This document shows positions 1 through 6,839 of a stretch of DNA of 64,000 nucleotides, piece by piece; position 1 is the first letter of the stretch; every line of letters begins with the position of its first letter. A program made the translations under genes and the position numbers. Source of the DNA: CAZDDI01 sp964504195 (GTDB lineage Bacteria; Chloroflexota; Anaerolineae; B4-G1; SLSP01). Below the pieces are notes generated by a model. That model saw only the letters and a list, made by a program, of their open reading frames with translations, was not told the DNA's origin and did not search any database. The stretch is taken from positions 39,204 through 103,203 of the forward strand of contig CAZDDI010000010.1 of assembly GCA_964504195.1 (NCBI GenBank). The letters run 5' to 3'.

Positions 1-1415
1 ACCTTGCCCGCTGCGCCGGCCTGCCCCACCAATGTGTCCGGCTCGGCCTGGGGAAGGTCCATCTCGGCAACATGGCCGCCCACATAGCGCAGCATCCGCC
101 GCGCGTCCGGTGAGTAAAGGTAAAGCGGCTCAGCAGGACGAAGGCCCAGTTCGCCCGGTTCATCGTAAGCAGCCCAACGCTTAACTTCGGCCAGACGCTC
201 AGCGGCGCGCTCACGATATTCCAGAGTCGTATCGGTCGCCAACGCGCGGAGCTCGTTGAGCAGCAGATAGAACACATCGTCAGGCTGGTGCAGTTGCCCG
301 GCAGCGGCAAAGCGGTTGCCGAATTCCCGCACGATGCGATGAATCCACCCAAAGCCGTTAAAGTCAATGTAATAAGTATGATTCTCAGTCAACACCAGTG
401 CCAGCTGCGCCGAACGGAGCAATTGCTCGAAGTGCTCCACCACTGGCGTGGGATAGGTCACCAGAGCACGGCGTGCCTCAACGATGGCGGCTTCCCGTTC
501 AGCCGCTGCCTCTGCCAGTTCCGCCTGCAAATCCCGATCAGGCTGCGCCAGATACGCCTTAAGATTATTGAAGACTGGCATGGGATCATCTTGCCAACTG
601 GGATAGCCCCAATCCCACAGATCGCTGCGCCCGCCGTAGGCCGCCAGAAAAGCGCGTACCTCGTCCAAAAACGCCCGCCCCGTTGCGAAACTATCCAGAA
701 TGGCCCACAGCATCTTCGTCGGCAATACATTAATCGCCAAGGCTACATCTGGCGTCTGGAGCGCCAAATCACGCAGATGCCACAACGCTCGCCCAATCTC
801 CAGCGTCTTGTTATCGAAGCCCTGGAGCAAGCGGTGCGCGTCCAGTTTGGTTTGATCGGGAAACAAATCGCAGTAGAGCGTTTCGAACTCGTCAATGGCG
901 AACCACATGGGCGACCCCATCAGGTAGTGGATTTCGTACAGTTGCGAGCCACGCAAAACGCTCTCATTTAGATGTGCCAGCAAGGCTTCCCGCGATGCGC
1001 CCCGCACATCGAACGCGTGCCAAAAATCCCAGTGCGCTTCGAGTCGGGGTAGCCATTCCTCACGCCACACCTGTTCCAGACGCAAACTGATGGTGCTGAG
1101 CTTCTCGCGATTGCGTTGAGCGCGAGCGGCGAGCGCTTCCGGCGGGCCAGCGTAGGGCGTGATGTGCGTGTAGATGTAGTTGTTGATGAGAATATCACGG
1201 CGTTGCGCTACAGCCTCATCATAAGTTTCAGTGACACGATTGCGACTCTCGACTCCCATCTCCCCGGCGGTACTGAAGAACATCGGCGTCAGCGGGTCGG
1301 GCATGTGTTCGCGATCGCGCGTCCAATGCCCCATAGCGAATGCGGGATCAGGCCAAACAACCGGGAAATCATCCGGCGCTGTTAGCGGGGTTCCTACTAA
1401 AGTCTGGGTATCCAT
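1..1415 (-). CDS. PEP-utilizing enzyme-like protein, 3' end outside window
   Basis: An open frame runs from an ATG at 1415 to the window edge (471 codons and counting). The start is supported by GGAGG at 1422-1426 with a 6-nt spacer. The protein is soluble, starts MDTQTLVGTPLTAPDDF, and is rich in Trp, Arg and Glu helices, like the central helical region of proteins annotated as PEP-utilizing enzymes (PEP synthase / rifampin phosphotransferase relatives). The last residues in the window (LVGQAGAAGKV) resemble the beginning of the swivelling phosphohistidine domain, so the catalytic His would lie outside the window. It follows the ribosomal operon on the same strand but is separated from it by a terminator. 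The family assignment comes from general sequence character, not from a visible catalytic motif; a different large cytosolic enzyme is possible. Confidence 0.55.
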   Translation of the reverse strand, partial: MDTQTLVGTPLTAPDDFPVVWPDPAFAMGHWTRDREHMPDPLTPMFFSTAGEMGVESRNRVTETYDEAVAQRRDILINNYIYTHITPYAGPPEALAARAQRNREKLSTISLRLEQVWREEWLPRLEAHWDFWHAFDVRGASREALLAHLNESVLRGSQLYEIHYLMGSPMWFAIDEFETLYCDLFPDQTKLDAHRLLQGFDNKTLEIGRALWHLRDLALQTPDVALAINVLPTKMLWAILDSFATGRAFLDEVRAFLAAYGGRSDLWDWGYPSWQDDPMPVFNNLKAYLAQPDRDLQAELAEAAAEREAAIVEARRALVTYPTPVVEHFEQLLRSAQLALVLTENHTYYIDFNGFGWIHRIVREFGNRFAAAGQLHQPDDVFYLLLNELRALATDTTLEYRERAAERLAEVKRWAAYDEPGELGLRPAEPLYLYSPDARRMLRYVGGHVAEMDLPQAEPDTLVGQAGAAGK

Positions 1416-1529
1416 TACATGCCTCCTTATATATGAATCGAGTATGAATTCGAACGGGCGATTGCCCTGTGTCTACTTTCAGTATACTCTTTTCTAACCG
1501 CTGAGGCTATGACCCGTATCACACACCCT

Positions 1530-1572
1530 GAAACAAACAAAACGCCCCTTCCCGGATGGGGAAGGGGCGTTG
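1530..1572 (-). terminator. Intrinsic terminator of the rplL operon
   Basis: On the minus strand a GC-rich hairpin (AACGCCCCTTCCC paired with GGGAAGGGGCGTT, four-base loop) is followed by TTTTGTTTGTTT. It starts 24 nt past the rplL stop codon, so transcription of the ribosomal operon should end here rather than continue into the next gene. Confidence 0.9.
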
Positions 1573-1595
1573 CTCAAAAACGCTATATCTGAGAG

Positions 1596-1976
1596 CTACT
1601 TGAGCTCTACGACCGCGCCGACTTCCTCGAGCTTGGCCTTCGCCTCAGCAGCGATTTCCTTACCAACAGCCTGCATCACAGGCTGCGGAGCGCCTTCGAC
1701 CATATCCTTGGCCTCTTTCAAGCCCAGGCTGGTAAGCTGGCGCACAACCTTAATGACATCAATCTTCTTCGGGCCAAAGTCCTTGAGAATGACGTCGAAC
1801 TCAGTCTTTTCCTCTTCTTCCTCAACCTGAGCAGCGGCGGTGGGCATTGCGCCCATCATCGCCACCGGAGCCGCTGCGCTCACACCCAGCTTCTCCTCCA
1901 GTTTCTTAACCAGATCGGCCGCTTCCATCAAAGAAAGTGCGCTGATTTCCTCTACCAGTTTTTCCAGGTCTGCCAT
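1596..1976 (-). CDS. rplL: 50S ribosomal protein L7/L12
   Basis: At 126 residues it has the usual family length. The N-terminal dimerisation helix pair (MADLEKLVEEISALSLMEAA) is followed by an Ala/Met-rich hinge with a Glu run (about residues 35-58) and the C-terminal domain that recruits translation GTPases (KTEFDVILKDFG onward, including the conserved GLKEAKDMVE). It forms the ribosomal stalk together with L10. The start is supported by AAGGAGAAG just upstream. It is the last gene of the operon, and the terminator follows. As in most bacteria it follows rplJ, but rpoB does not come next. Confidence 0.98.
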   Translation of the reverse strand: MADLEKLVEEISALSLMEAADLVKKLEEKLGVSAAAPVAMMGAMPTAAAQVEEEEEKTEFDVILKDFGPKKIDVIKVVRQLTSLGLKEAKDMVEGAPQPVMQAVGKEIAAEAKAKLEEVGAVVELK

Positions 1977-2033
1977 TTTAAATTCTTCTCCTTGAACTTT
2001 GAGTTATGTTTGATTTAGAAACAAGCGCGCGGG

Positions 2034-2588
2034 TCAGGCCGCGGCCTCAGCGGTTTGATTACCGCCTTCGAGCTTATCTACATACGCCTGCAACACATTC
2101 ATGACCTGCCGAATACCGCTGGCAACCACCCCGACCGTCTGCGTCGCGGGCGCATTGATGGTACCTAACAGTTTCGCAAACATGACTTCGCGCGGCGGCA
2201 TATCTGCCAACGTTGCTACATCTGCTGCCCCATAGAAATGCCCTTCCACCAGCGCCCCACGCACCATGAAACGTGTATCATTTTCTTTAGCGTAGTCGCG
2301 GAAAAGTTTGGCAACAGGGGGAGCATCCTTATAGCAGAAAGCCACCAGCGTTGGCCCGCTGAACAAATCAACGGGAGGGGTCAGCGAATGCTCCTGCAAG
2401 ACACGCTCCAAAAGTGTATTTTTGATAACAAAAACTTCACTGTCTTGCTCGCGCGCACGCCGACGCAAATCTTGCATCTGCGCCACGCTGAGGCTGCTGT
2501 AATGAGCCAGGATCGCGCCCTGGCTTCGCTCTAATTGTTGAGCATAGACCTCTACCAGATCTTCTTTACGAGCGCGTGATATAGCCAA
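2034..2588 (-). CDS. rplJ: 50S ribosomal protein L10 (TTG start)
   Basis: At 184 residues it is slightly longer than the usual 165-175. The N-terminal domain that binds 23S rRNA and L11 is clear (RKEDLVEVYAQQLERSQ, then VIKNTLLERVL), followed by the C-terminal helix that carries L7/L12 dimers. The only start that fits the strong Shine-Dalgarno site (AGGAGGTGAG) is TTG at 2588, which is unusual for a highly expressed ribosomal gene. The upstream leader matches the L10 autoregulatory RNA, so L10 (or the L10-L12 complex) probably represses its own synthesis. It is separated from rplA by the leader (about 210 nt) and from rplL by 57 nt. Confidence 0.97.
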   Translation of the reverse strand: MAISRARKEDLVEVYAQQLERSQGAILAHYSSLSVAQMQDLRRRAREQDSEVFVIKNTLLERVLQEHSLTPPVDLFSGPTLVAFCYKDAPPVAKLFRDYAKENDTRFMVRGALVEGHFYGAADVATLADMPPREVMFAKLLGTINAPATQTVGVVASGIRQVMNVLQAYVDKLEGGNQTAEAAA

Positions 2589-2639
2589 CTATCTCACCTC
2601 CTTATGTAATTAACAACCAGCCTGAATTCAGGCTTACAA

Positions 2640-2680
2640 CAGCAAAACGGGCCTTACTTCGACTACCGAAGTAAGGCCCG
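2640..2680 (-). terminator. Attenuator hairpin at the end of the L10 leader
   Basis: The minus strand carries GGGCCTTACTTCG, a short loop, then CGAAGTAAGGCCC followed by GTTTTGCTGTTG. The perfect 13-bp stem with a partial U tract sits where L10 leaders usually carry their regulated terminator, upstream of the rplJ Shine-Dalgarno. It probably adjusts the ratio of rplJL to rplKA. Confidence 0.8.
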
Positions 2681-2790
2681 GCTCTTTACAGAGGTGCTTT
2701 GCCAACAAAGCCCGGTCTTACCTCGGCAGGACATTAAGCGCTGGGGGCGCACCTGCTGTCTTCGGCAGACAGACTCAAACCCAATGGGTT
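2645..2790 (-). promoter_or_regulatory. Ribosomal protein L10 leader (autoregulatory RNA)
   Basis: Read on the minus strand, the rplA-rplJ gap contains AAGACAGCAGGTGCG, then CGCTTAATG, then CCTGCCGAGGTAAGAC. This is the conserved three-way-junction core of the L10 leader known from Bacillus and many other bacteria, in which the AGACAGCAGG strand pairs with CCTGCCGAGGT. The core lies upstream of an attenuator hairpin and the rplJ ribosome binding site. L10, alone or bound to L12, is expected to bind it and reduce rplJL expression. Confidence 0.9.
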
Positions 2791-2799
2791 AAGATCTAC

Positions 2800-3519
2800 T
2801 TATAATGAGCTCTCCAGAGCTAACGCTTGCGCAGTATCCACTTTAATGCCCGGCCCCATGGTAGCAGCAACAGTGACCCGCTTGACATAGATACCTTTGG
2901 CCGCAGGAGGCTTGACCCGGCGGATAGTCTCCATAATGGCAGCTAAATTTTCAACCAGCTGCTCAACAGGGAAACTCACCTTGCCAAGTGCGCAGTGAAT
3001 ATTACCAGTACGATCCAGACGGTACTCGACACGCCCGGCCTTCGCTTCGCTAACCGCCCGCTTGAGGTCTTCAGCAGCTACAACCGTGCCGGTCTTGGGA
3101 TTGGGCATAAGCCCCCGCCGCCCCAACACACGTCCTAACCGCCCGACTTTAGGCATCATCTCCGGCACAGCAATAGCAACATCAAACTCTGTCCAGCCGT
3201 CGGAAATTTTCTTAATGCCCTCATCGTCGTTGATAATGAAATCAGCTCCTGCCTCACGAGCTGCCGCTTCGGCCTCGGCTGCGGCGAAGACCAACACCCG
3301 TACCGTCTTGCCCAAGCCATGCGGCAACCGCACCACCCCACGAATCTGCTGATCCGCGCGCCGGGGGTCCAGGTTCATGTTCAGGTGAAGTTCCACCGTG
3401 CCGTCAAAATTGGTGTAGCTGGTCTTCTTGGTAAGTTCTAGCGCCACTTGCGGACTATAGGACTTCTCCAGATCTACCTGTTCCACCGCTTGAATATATC
3501 GTTTTCCTCGTCTAGCCAT
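2800..3519 (-). CDS. rplA: 50S ribosomal protein L1
   Basis: The 239-residue length is typical. The start MARRGKRYIQAVEQVD and the signature stretches VRLPHGLGKTVRV and GRLGRVLGRRGLMPNPKTGTV identify L1 without doubt. L1 binds 23S rRNA at the E-site stalk and in many bacteria represses translation of the rplKA message. The ATG at 3519 is preceded by AAGGAGGATTAGC. It sits 52 nt downstream of rplK, in the canonical L11-L1 order, and is followed by the L10 leader. Confidence 0.98.
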   Translation of the reverse strand: MARRGKRYIQAVEQVDLEKSYSPQVALELTKKTSYTNFDGTVELHLNMNLDPRRADQQIRGVVRLPHGLGKTVRVLVFAAAEAEAAAREAGADFIINDDEGIKKISDGWTEFDVAIAVPEMMPKVGRLGRVLGRRGLMPNPKTGTVVAAEDLKRAVSEAKAGRVEYRLDRTGNIHCALGKVSFPVEQLVENLAAIMETIRRVKPPAAKGIYVKRVTVAATMGPGIKVDTAQALALESSL

Positions 3520-3571
3520 GCTAATCCTCCTTGTGGTTCTGCGGGATTTCCCCTCCCACGTAGGGCAGGAC

Positions 3572-4000
3572 TTAGTCCACTACCTGGATGCCCATACTGC
3601 GGGCAGTACCGGCAATCATCCGCTCAGCAGCTTCGATATCGTTCGCGTTGAGATCTTTCATCTTTGTCTCAGCGATCTCGCGCAGCTGCTTGCTGGTGAT
3701 CCGGCCCACCTTATCGCGGTTAGGCTCAGCAGATCCTCGCGGCACACCGGCAGCTTTACGCAGCAAATCCGGCGTGGGCGAGGTCTTTAGTAAAAAAGTG
3801 AACGATGAATCCTGATAAATGGTGATTTCCGCAGGGATAATGTTTCCCGCCAAGTGTGCTGTACGAGCATTGTACTCTTTACAGAAGCCCATCAGGTTGA
3901 TACCATGCTGAGCCAATGCTGGACCAATCGGCGGTGCGGGATTTGCCTTCCCTGCCGGAATCTGCAACGTCACAATCGCTTTAATCTTCTTTTTTGCCAT
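3572..4000 (-). CDS. rplK: 50S ribosomal protein L11
   Basis: This is a 142-residue L11 with the N-terminal domain KIKAIVTLQIPAGKANPAPP followed by IGPALAQHGINLMGFCKEYN. The C-terminal RNA-binding domain ends in AERMIAGTARSMGIQVVD. L11 binds the GTPase-associated centre of 23S rRNA. Its upstream neighbour nusG is 44 nt away, the standard secE-nusG-rplK-rplA arrangement. Confidence 0.98.
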   Translation of the reverse strand: MAKKKIKAIVTLQIPAGKANPAPPIGPALAQHGINLMGFCKEYNARTAHLAGNIIPAEITIYQDSSFTFLLKTSPTPDLLRKAAGVPRGSAEPNRDKVGRITSKQLREIAETKMKDLNANDIEAAERMIAGTARSMGIQVVD

Positions 4001-4044
4001 CTTCCAACTCCCTCTGTGGGTTCGCCCCCCAGGCGCTAACTCCG

Positions 4045-4896
4045 CTAAGCTTTTTCTACCTGTAAGAAATCCAACTCCACAGGCGTTTCCCGACCGAAGA
4101 AGGATACCAATGCACGCAGCTTGGTGCGTTCTTCGTCAATACTATCCACAACACCGATAAAATCGGCAAACGGGCCTTCAATGATGCGTACTTTTTGCCC
4201 TGGCTTGAATGTCGCCCGCACTTGCGGCGCAGCGGCTTCCATGCGCCGGAGAATACCTTGCACCTGTTCCTGGCGCAAGGGAATGGGCTTATTTCCCATA
4301 CCCACAAAACCAGTCACACCGGGAGTGTTGCGTACAACATACCAGGAATCATCAGAGAGCAACATTTGCACCATAATATACCCAGGGAACAGACATCGTT
4401 CTACAGTGCGCCGCTTGCCTTCTTTGATTTCGATTTCTTCAACTGTAGGGACGACTACTTGATAGATGTAGTCTTGCATATCCATAGATTCAATGCGCTG
4501 CTCCAGGTTAGACTTGACTTTGTACTCGTAACCAGAGTAGCAGTGAATGACAAACCAAGCGCGCTCATCGGCGACAGGTTTCTCTTCTTGCTGCGGCGGC
4601 ATACTGGCGAGACGCGCCCACCGTTCAGCAGCAGTTTCACCCTCAATAGTTTCGGGCAACGACACGCCATCTGTATCAGGCAGCAGGTCTTCATCTTCAG
4701 CCGCTACTGTTGGTTCTGGTTCGGCAACCGGCTCGGCGGTCGGCTCATCCTCAGGCACGGCAGAGTCATCCAAATCGAAGCGACTCAGCAGTCCTTCAGC
4801 CGTGAGCAAGCTATCGAAAACCGCCGTCGACTCCGAAAGGTCTTCGGGGTCGAGCAGCGGCAATGACAGCCCGTCAACAGAATGATCTTGAGTCAT
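4045..4896 (-). CDS. nusG: Transcription antitermination factor NusG with a long acidic N-terminal extension
   Basis: The NusG core occupies about residues 110-283. The NGN domain begins AWFVIHCYSGYEYKVKSNLE (113-132) and includes the conserved FPGY (170-173); the C-terminal KOW domain (about 231-283, with KPGQKVRIIEGPF) ends at the protein terminus. NusG binds RNA polymerase to modulate pausing and links it to Rho or the ribosome. The first ~108 residues are extra. They are strongly acidic and Pro/Ala-rich (for example EDEPTAEPVAEPEP) with no recognisable fold. Typical bacterial NusG has 175-185 residues. The ATG at 4896 lies 6 nt after the secE stop, and the extension is in frame without interruption, so it is probably real. 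A later start near residue 100 (MPPQQEEK) is the alternative. Confidence 0.95.
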   Translation of the reverse strand: MTQDHSVDGLSLPLLDPEDLSESTAVFDSLLTAEGLLSRFDLDDSAVPEDEPTAEPVAEPEPTVAAEDEDLLPDTDGVSLPETIEGETAAERWARLASMPPQQEEKPVADERAWFVIHCYSGYEYKVKSNLEQRIESMDMQDYIYQVVVPTVEEIEIKEGKRRTVERCLFPGYIMVQMLLSDDSWYVVRNTPGVTGFVGMGNKPIPLRQEQVQGILRRMEAAAPQVRATFKPGQKVRIIEGPFADFIGVVDSIDEERTKLRALVSFFGRETPVELDFLQVEKA

Positions 4897-4902
4897 GCGC
4901 GA

Positions 4903-5202
4903 TTAGACCTCGCGACCCGATTGGGCAATCCAATAAGCAGCGCCCGAAAGCCCCAGAATAACAATAACACCCAACCCGTAGTAAAGGGGTTGGGCGCGCA
5001 GCACGCCGCTGAGCAACTGGCGGAACACAAAGTCCAGGACTCCCAGGAACACCGCCATCGCCAACGTGACCACCAACACCACACGGGTCAACATCCAGGT
5101 TTCTTCGCGGCTAGGCCAACGCACCTTGCGCAGTTCCGCCATAGTTTCTCGGAAATAGCGAACCAGGGAGTTTTCCTTACCTTTTTTCTCTTCGGCGGCC
5201 AT
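4903..5202 (-). CDS. secE: Preprotein translocase subunit SecE
   Basis: This 99-residue membrane protein carries the SecE signature RETMAELRKVRWPSREETW (residues 19-37), the cytosolic amphipathic helix leading into the essential membrane helix (about 38-62). A second hydrophobic helix follows (about 75-93, YYGLGVIVILGLSGAAYWI). The one-helix SecE of Bacillus is shorter and the E. coli protein has three helices, so this form is intermediate. It clamps SecY in the Sec translocon. It is followed immediately by nusG (6-nt gap), so the two are co-transcribed. Confidence 0.95.
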   Translation of the reverse strand: MAAEEKKGKENSLVRYFRETMAELRKVRWPSREETWMLTRVVLVVTLAMAVFLGVLDFVFRQLLSGVLRAQPLYYGLGVIVILGLSGAAYWIAQSGREV

Positions 5203-5232
5203 CAGGCCCTCCTCACTTTGGACTTACACTTG

Positions 5233-5263
5233 AAGACACCGTCCATTATGGCGACGGTGTCTT
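5233..5263 (-). other. Stem-loop between tRNA-Trp and secE
   Basis: Perfect 11-bp arms AAGACACCGTC and GACGGTGTCTT enclose a 9-nt loop. There is no U tract, so it is not an intrinsic terminator. Lying between the tRNA and secE, it could be an RNA processing or stability signal separating mature tRNA from the secE mRNA. Confidence 0.5.
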
Positions 5264-5275
5264 GCAGTTAGCAGG

Positions 5276-5348
5276 CAGGCGAGGCAGGAATCGAACCCGC
5301 AACCTACGGTTTTGGAGACCGTTGCTCTGCCAGTTGAGCTACTCGCCT
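5276..5348 (-). tRNA. trnW: tRNA-Trp (anticodon CCA)
   Basis: A complete cloverleaf is visible. The acceptor arm AGGCGAG pairs with CTCGCCT, the D arm is GCTC...GAGC, the anticodon stem ACGGT/ACCGT holds loop CTCCAAA (anticodon CCA), and the T arm is GCGGGTTCGATTCCTGC. The discriminator base is G, as usual for tRNA-Trp. CCA is not encoded. It precedes secE, as in many bacteria. Confidence 0.97.
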
Positions 5349-5357
5349 GCGTTATCC

Positions 5358-5525
5358 TTATTTGGTTTCCCGGTGCATCGTGTGCTTACGACAGCGCGGA
5401 CAATACTTATTTAATTCCATGCGCGAGGGATCGTTACGCCGATTTTTCTCGCTCGTGTAACTCTGCTCTTTACAGTCGGTGCAGGCCAGGGTAATGGTTA
5501 ACCGAATCGCCTTTTTCTTTGCCAT
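5358..5525 (-). CDS. rpmG: 50S ribosomal protein L33 (zinc-binding form)
   Basis: This 55-residue gene lies between tRNA-Thr(GGT) and tRNA-Trp. It starts at ATG 5525 (MAKKKAIRLTITLACTDC) and stops at 5358. It has two CxxC pairs (CTDC at residues 15-18 and CPRC near residue 42) typical of the zinc-coordinating C+ form of L33, together with the family signature KNRRNDPSRMELNKYCPRC. L33 sits near the E site of the large subunit. The rpmG - tRNA-Trp - secE - nusG order is a common bacterial arrangement and confirms the call. Confidence 0.96.
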   Translation of the reverse strand: MAKKKAIRLTITLACTDCKEQSYTSEKNRRNDPSRMELNKYCPRCRKHTMHRETK

Positions 5526-5577
5526 TGGATTGCCTCTTATTTCTTTATCACAAATTACGAAGGGTGAGCCTTCCTCA

Positions 5578-5650
5578 AGCCCATGCTCGGATTCGAACCG
5601 AGGACCCCTTTCTTACCAAGAAAGTGCTCTACCTACTGAGCTACATGGGC
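5578..5650 (-). tRNA. trnT: tRNA-Thr (anticodon GGT)
   Basis: The acceptor GCCCATG pairs with CATGGGC. The anticodon stem CTTTC/GAAAG encloses TTGGTAA (anticodon GGT), and the T arm is CTCGGTTCGAATCCGAG. The discriminator is T and CCA is not encoded. It lies 52 nt upstream of rpmG in the same transcript. Confidence 0.97.
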
Positions 5651-5677
5651 GCACATCTCACGCTTACATAAAAAAGG

Positions 5678-5759
5678 TGGGCAGAGGCGGATTCGAACCA
5701 CCGAAGGCTTAGCCAGCTGATTTACAGTCAGCCCCCTTTGGCCGCTTGGGTATCTGCCC
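5678..5759 (-). tRNA. trnY: tRNA-Tyr (anticodon GTA)
   Basis: This 82-nt class II tRNA has a long variable arm, acceptor GGGCAGA pairing with TCTGCCC, and the anticodon stem CTGAC...TCAG with loop containing GTA. The discriminator is A. It lies between the two tRNA-Thr genes. Confidence 0.96.
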
Positions 5760-5763
5760 AGAA

Positions 5764-5836
5764 AGCCGACGGTGGGAATTGAACCCACAACCCTCCGCTT
5801 ACAAGGCGGATGCTCCGCCGTTTGAGCTACGTCGGC
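5764..5836 (-). tRNA. trnT: tRNA-Thr (anticodon TGT)
   Basis: The acceptor GCCGACG pairs with CGTCGGC. The anticodon stem TCCGC/GCGGA encloses CTTGTAA (anticodon TGT), and the T arm is GTGGGTTCAATTCCCAC. It is the first gene of the operon; its 5' end lies about 9 nt past a perfect -10 hexamer, so very little 5' trimming is needed. The Thr-Tyr-Thr order resembles the classic tRNA-Thr/Tyr/Gly/Thr-tufB cluster, without tRNA-Gly and tuf. Confidence 0.97.
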
Positions 5837-5844
5837 GTCCGGCT

Positions 5845-5872
5845 ATTATAGCACAGGGTCGCTGAGGGTCAA
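5845..5872 (-). promoter_or_regulatory. Promoter P2 of the tRNA-rpmG-secE-nusG-rpl operon
   Basis: Minus-strand TTGACC and a perfect TATAAT are separated by 16 nt. The predicted start is only a few bases upstream of tRNA-Thr(TGT). Confidence 0.85.
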
Positions 5873-5900
5873 GGGTTCATTCCCCCCAAAGGCAGGTTGC

Positions 5901-5928
5901 AGTATACACAACTCGCAAGATTTGTCAA
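5901..5928 (-). promoter_or_regulatory. Promoter P1 of the tRNA-rpmG-secE-nusG-rpl operon
   Basis: Minus-strand TTGACA and TATACT are separated by 16 nt, 56 bp upstream of P2. Tandem strong promoters suit a stable-RNA and ribosomal operon. Confidence 0.8.
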
Positions 5929-6054
5929 CCGATACCGCCGTATACAAGTTGCATTAATCCCTGCCGCGCCTTTGATAGCTGCAATTGCCCTCAAGGAGCA
6001 GCGATGCGATGTTTACCAGCATAATTGCCCGAACAACGCCATGAAAAAGCAACC

Positions 6055-6081
6055 TTGACCCGCTCGAAATCGTGGTACAAT
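6055..6081 (+). promoter_or_regulatory. Promoter of the GT2-methyltransferase pair
   Basis: TTGACC and TACAAT are separated by 15 nt. The start site would be near 6088, which makes the GTG at 6087 unlikely as the start codon and favours ATG 6117. Together with P1/P2 it forms a divergent promoter region of about 280 bp. Confidence 0.6.
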
Positions 6082-6116
6082 AACTTGTGGAAAAATTACC
6101 GATAAAGGTGCGTAGA

Positions 6117-6839
6117 ATGAAAACTACGGTGATTGTACCGACGTATAACGAGAAGGAAAACCTGGAGGCGCTAATCACGCTGCTCCTAGAGTTACCGGTG
6201 ACAGTTGAAGTTATCGTTGTGGATGATAATTCTCCTGATGGCACTGGCGCGATTGCAGATACGTTGGCGGGACAACATCCAGAACGCCTCCATGTCATCC
6301 ACCGGGCGGGTAAGTTGGGGCTGGGAACCGCCTACATTGCGGGCTTCCAGTATGCATTGGCAGAGAGGAGCGATTTAGTCATTACGATGGATGCAGATTT
6401 CTCACATCACCCACGTTATATCCCGGCGATGGTAGATAAAATTAGTGTAGGCTATGATCTAGTCATCGGCAGTCGCTATGTGCGTGGTGGCGGGACGGTG
6501 GAGTGTACGTTTCTCCGCAAGTTGCTCAGCTGGGGAGCGAACACTGTGGCTCGCACGCTCCTGGGGCTACATGCGTACGATGCAACAGCTGGCTTCCGTT
6601 GCTATCGCCGTCAGGTATTAGAATCCATTGCCCTCGAACAGATTTTCTCTAACGGGTATTCGTTTTTGATTGAGATGTTATATAAGGTACAACGCCGCAA
6701 ATGGCGTGTGGGTGAGGTGCCGATTGTTTTTCAGAATCGCCAGCAAGGCACCTCTAAAATCTCCAATAACGAAGTACGTCGGGCGCTCTACACAGTGCTG
6801 CGTTTGTTTTGGGAACGCTTACGCGGAGAGCCGGTATGA
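6117..6839 (+). CDS. Family 2 glycosyltransferase, dolichol/polyprenol-phosphate mannosyltransferase type
   Basis: This 240-residue soluble GT-A enzyme begins MKTTVIVPTYNEKENLEAL and carries the nucleotide-sugar motif VVDDNSPDGT (residues 35-43) and the metal-binding MDADFSHHP (91-99). It also has the DPM1-family stretch GSRYVRGGG and a C-terminal QQGTSKISNNE. There is no membrane anchor, as in the short DPM1 class. It probably transfers a sugar, often mannose, from GDP-sugar to polyprenyl phosphate on the cytosolic face, supplying membrane glycosyltransferases of the GT-C kind such as those at 27750 and 61453. ATG 6117 is preferred over GTG 6087 because the latter coincides with the predicted transcription start. 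Its stop overlaps the next start by 4 nt (ATGA). Confidence 0.88.
   Translation: MKTTVIVPTYNEKENLEALITLLLELPVTVEVIVVDDNSPDGTGAIADTLAGQHPERLHVIHRAGKLGLGTAYIAGFQYALAERSDLVITMDADFSHHPRYIPAMVDKISVGYDLVIGSRYVRGGGTVECTFLRKLLSWGANTVARTLLGLHAYDATAGFRCYRRQVLESIALEQIFSNGYSFLIEMLYKVQRRKWRVGEVPIVFQNRQQGTSKISNNEVRRALYTVLRLFWERLRGEPV

Noticed and set aside
1116..1497. Plus-strand small frames near the first gene
   Set aside because: Antisense or intergenic, without ribosome binding sites, opposite a long continuous minus-strand frame.
6087..6116. GTG 6087 as start of the GT2 gene
   Set aside because: It coincides with the predicted transcription start; ATG 6117 has AAAGGTG in front and begins exactly at the conserved GT2 N-terminus.
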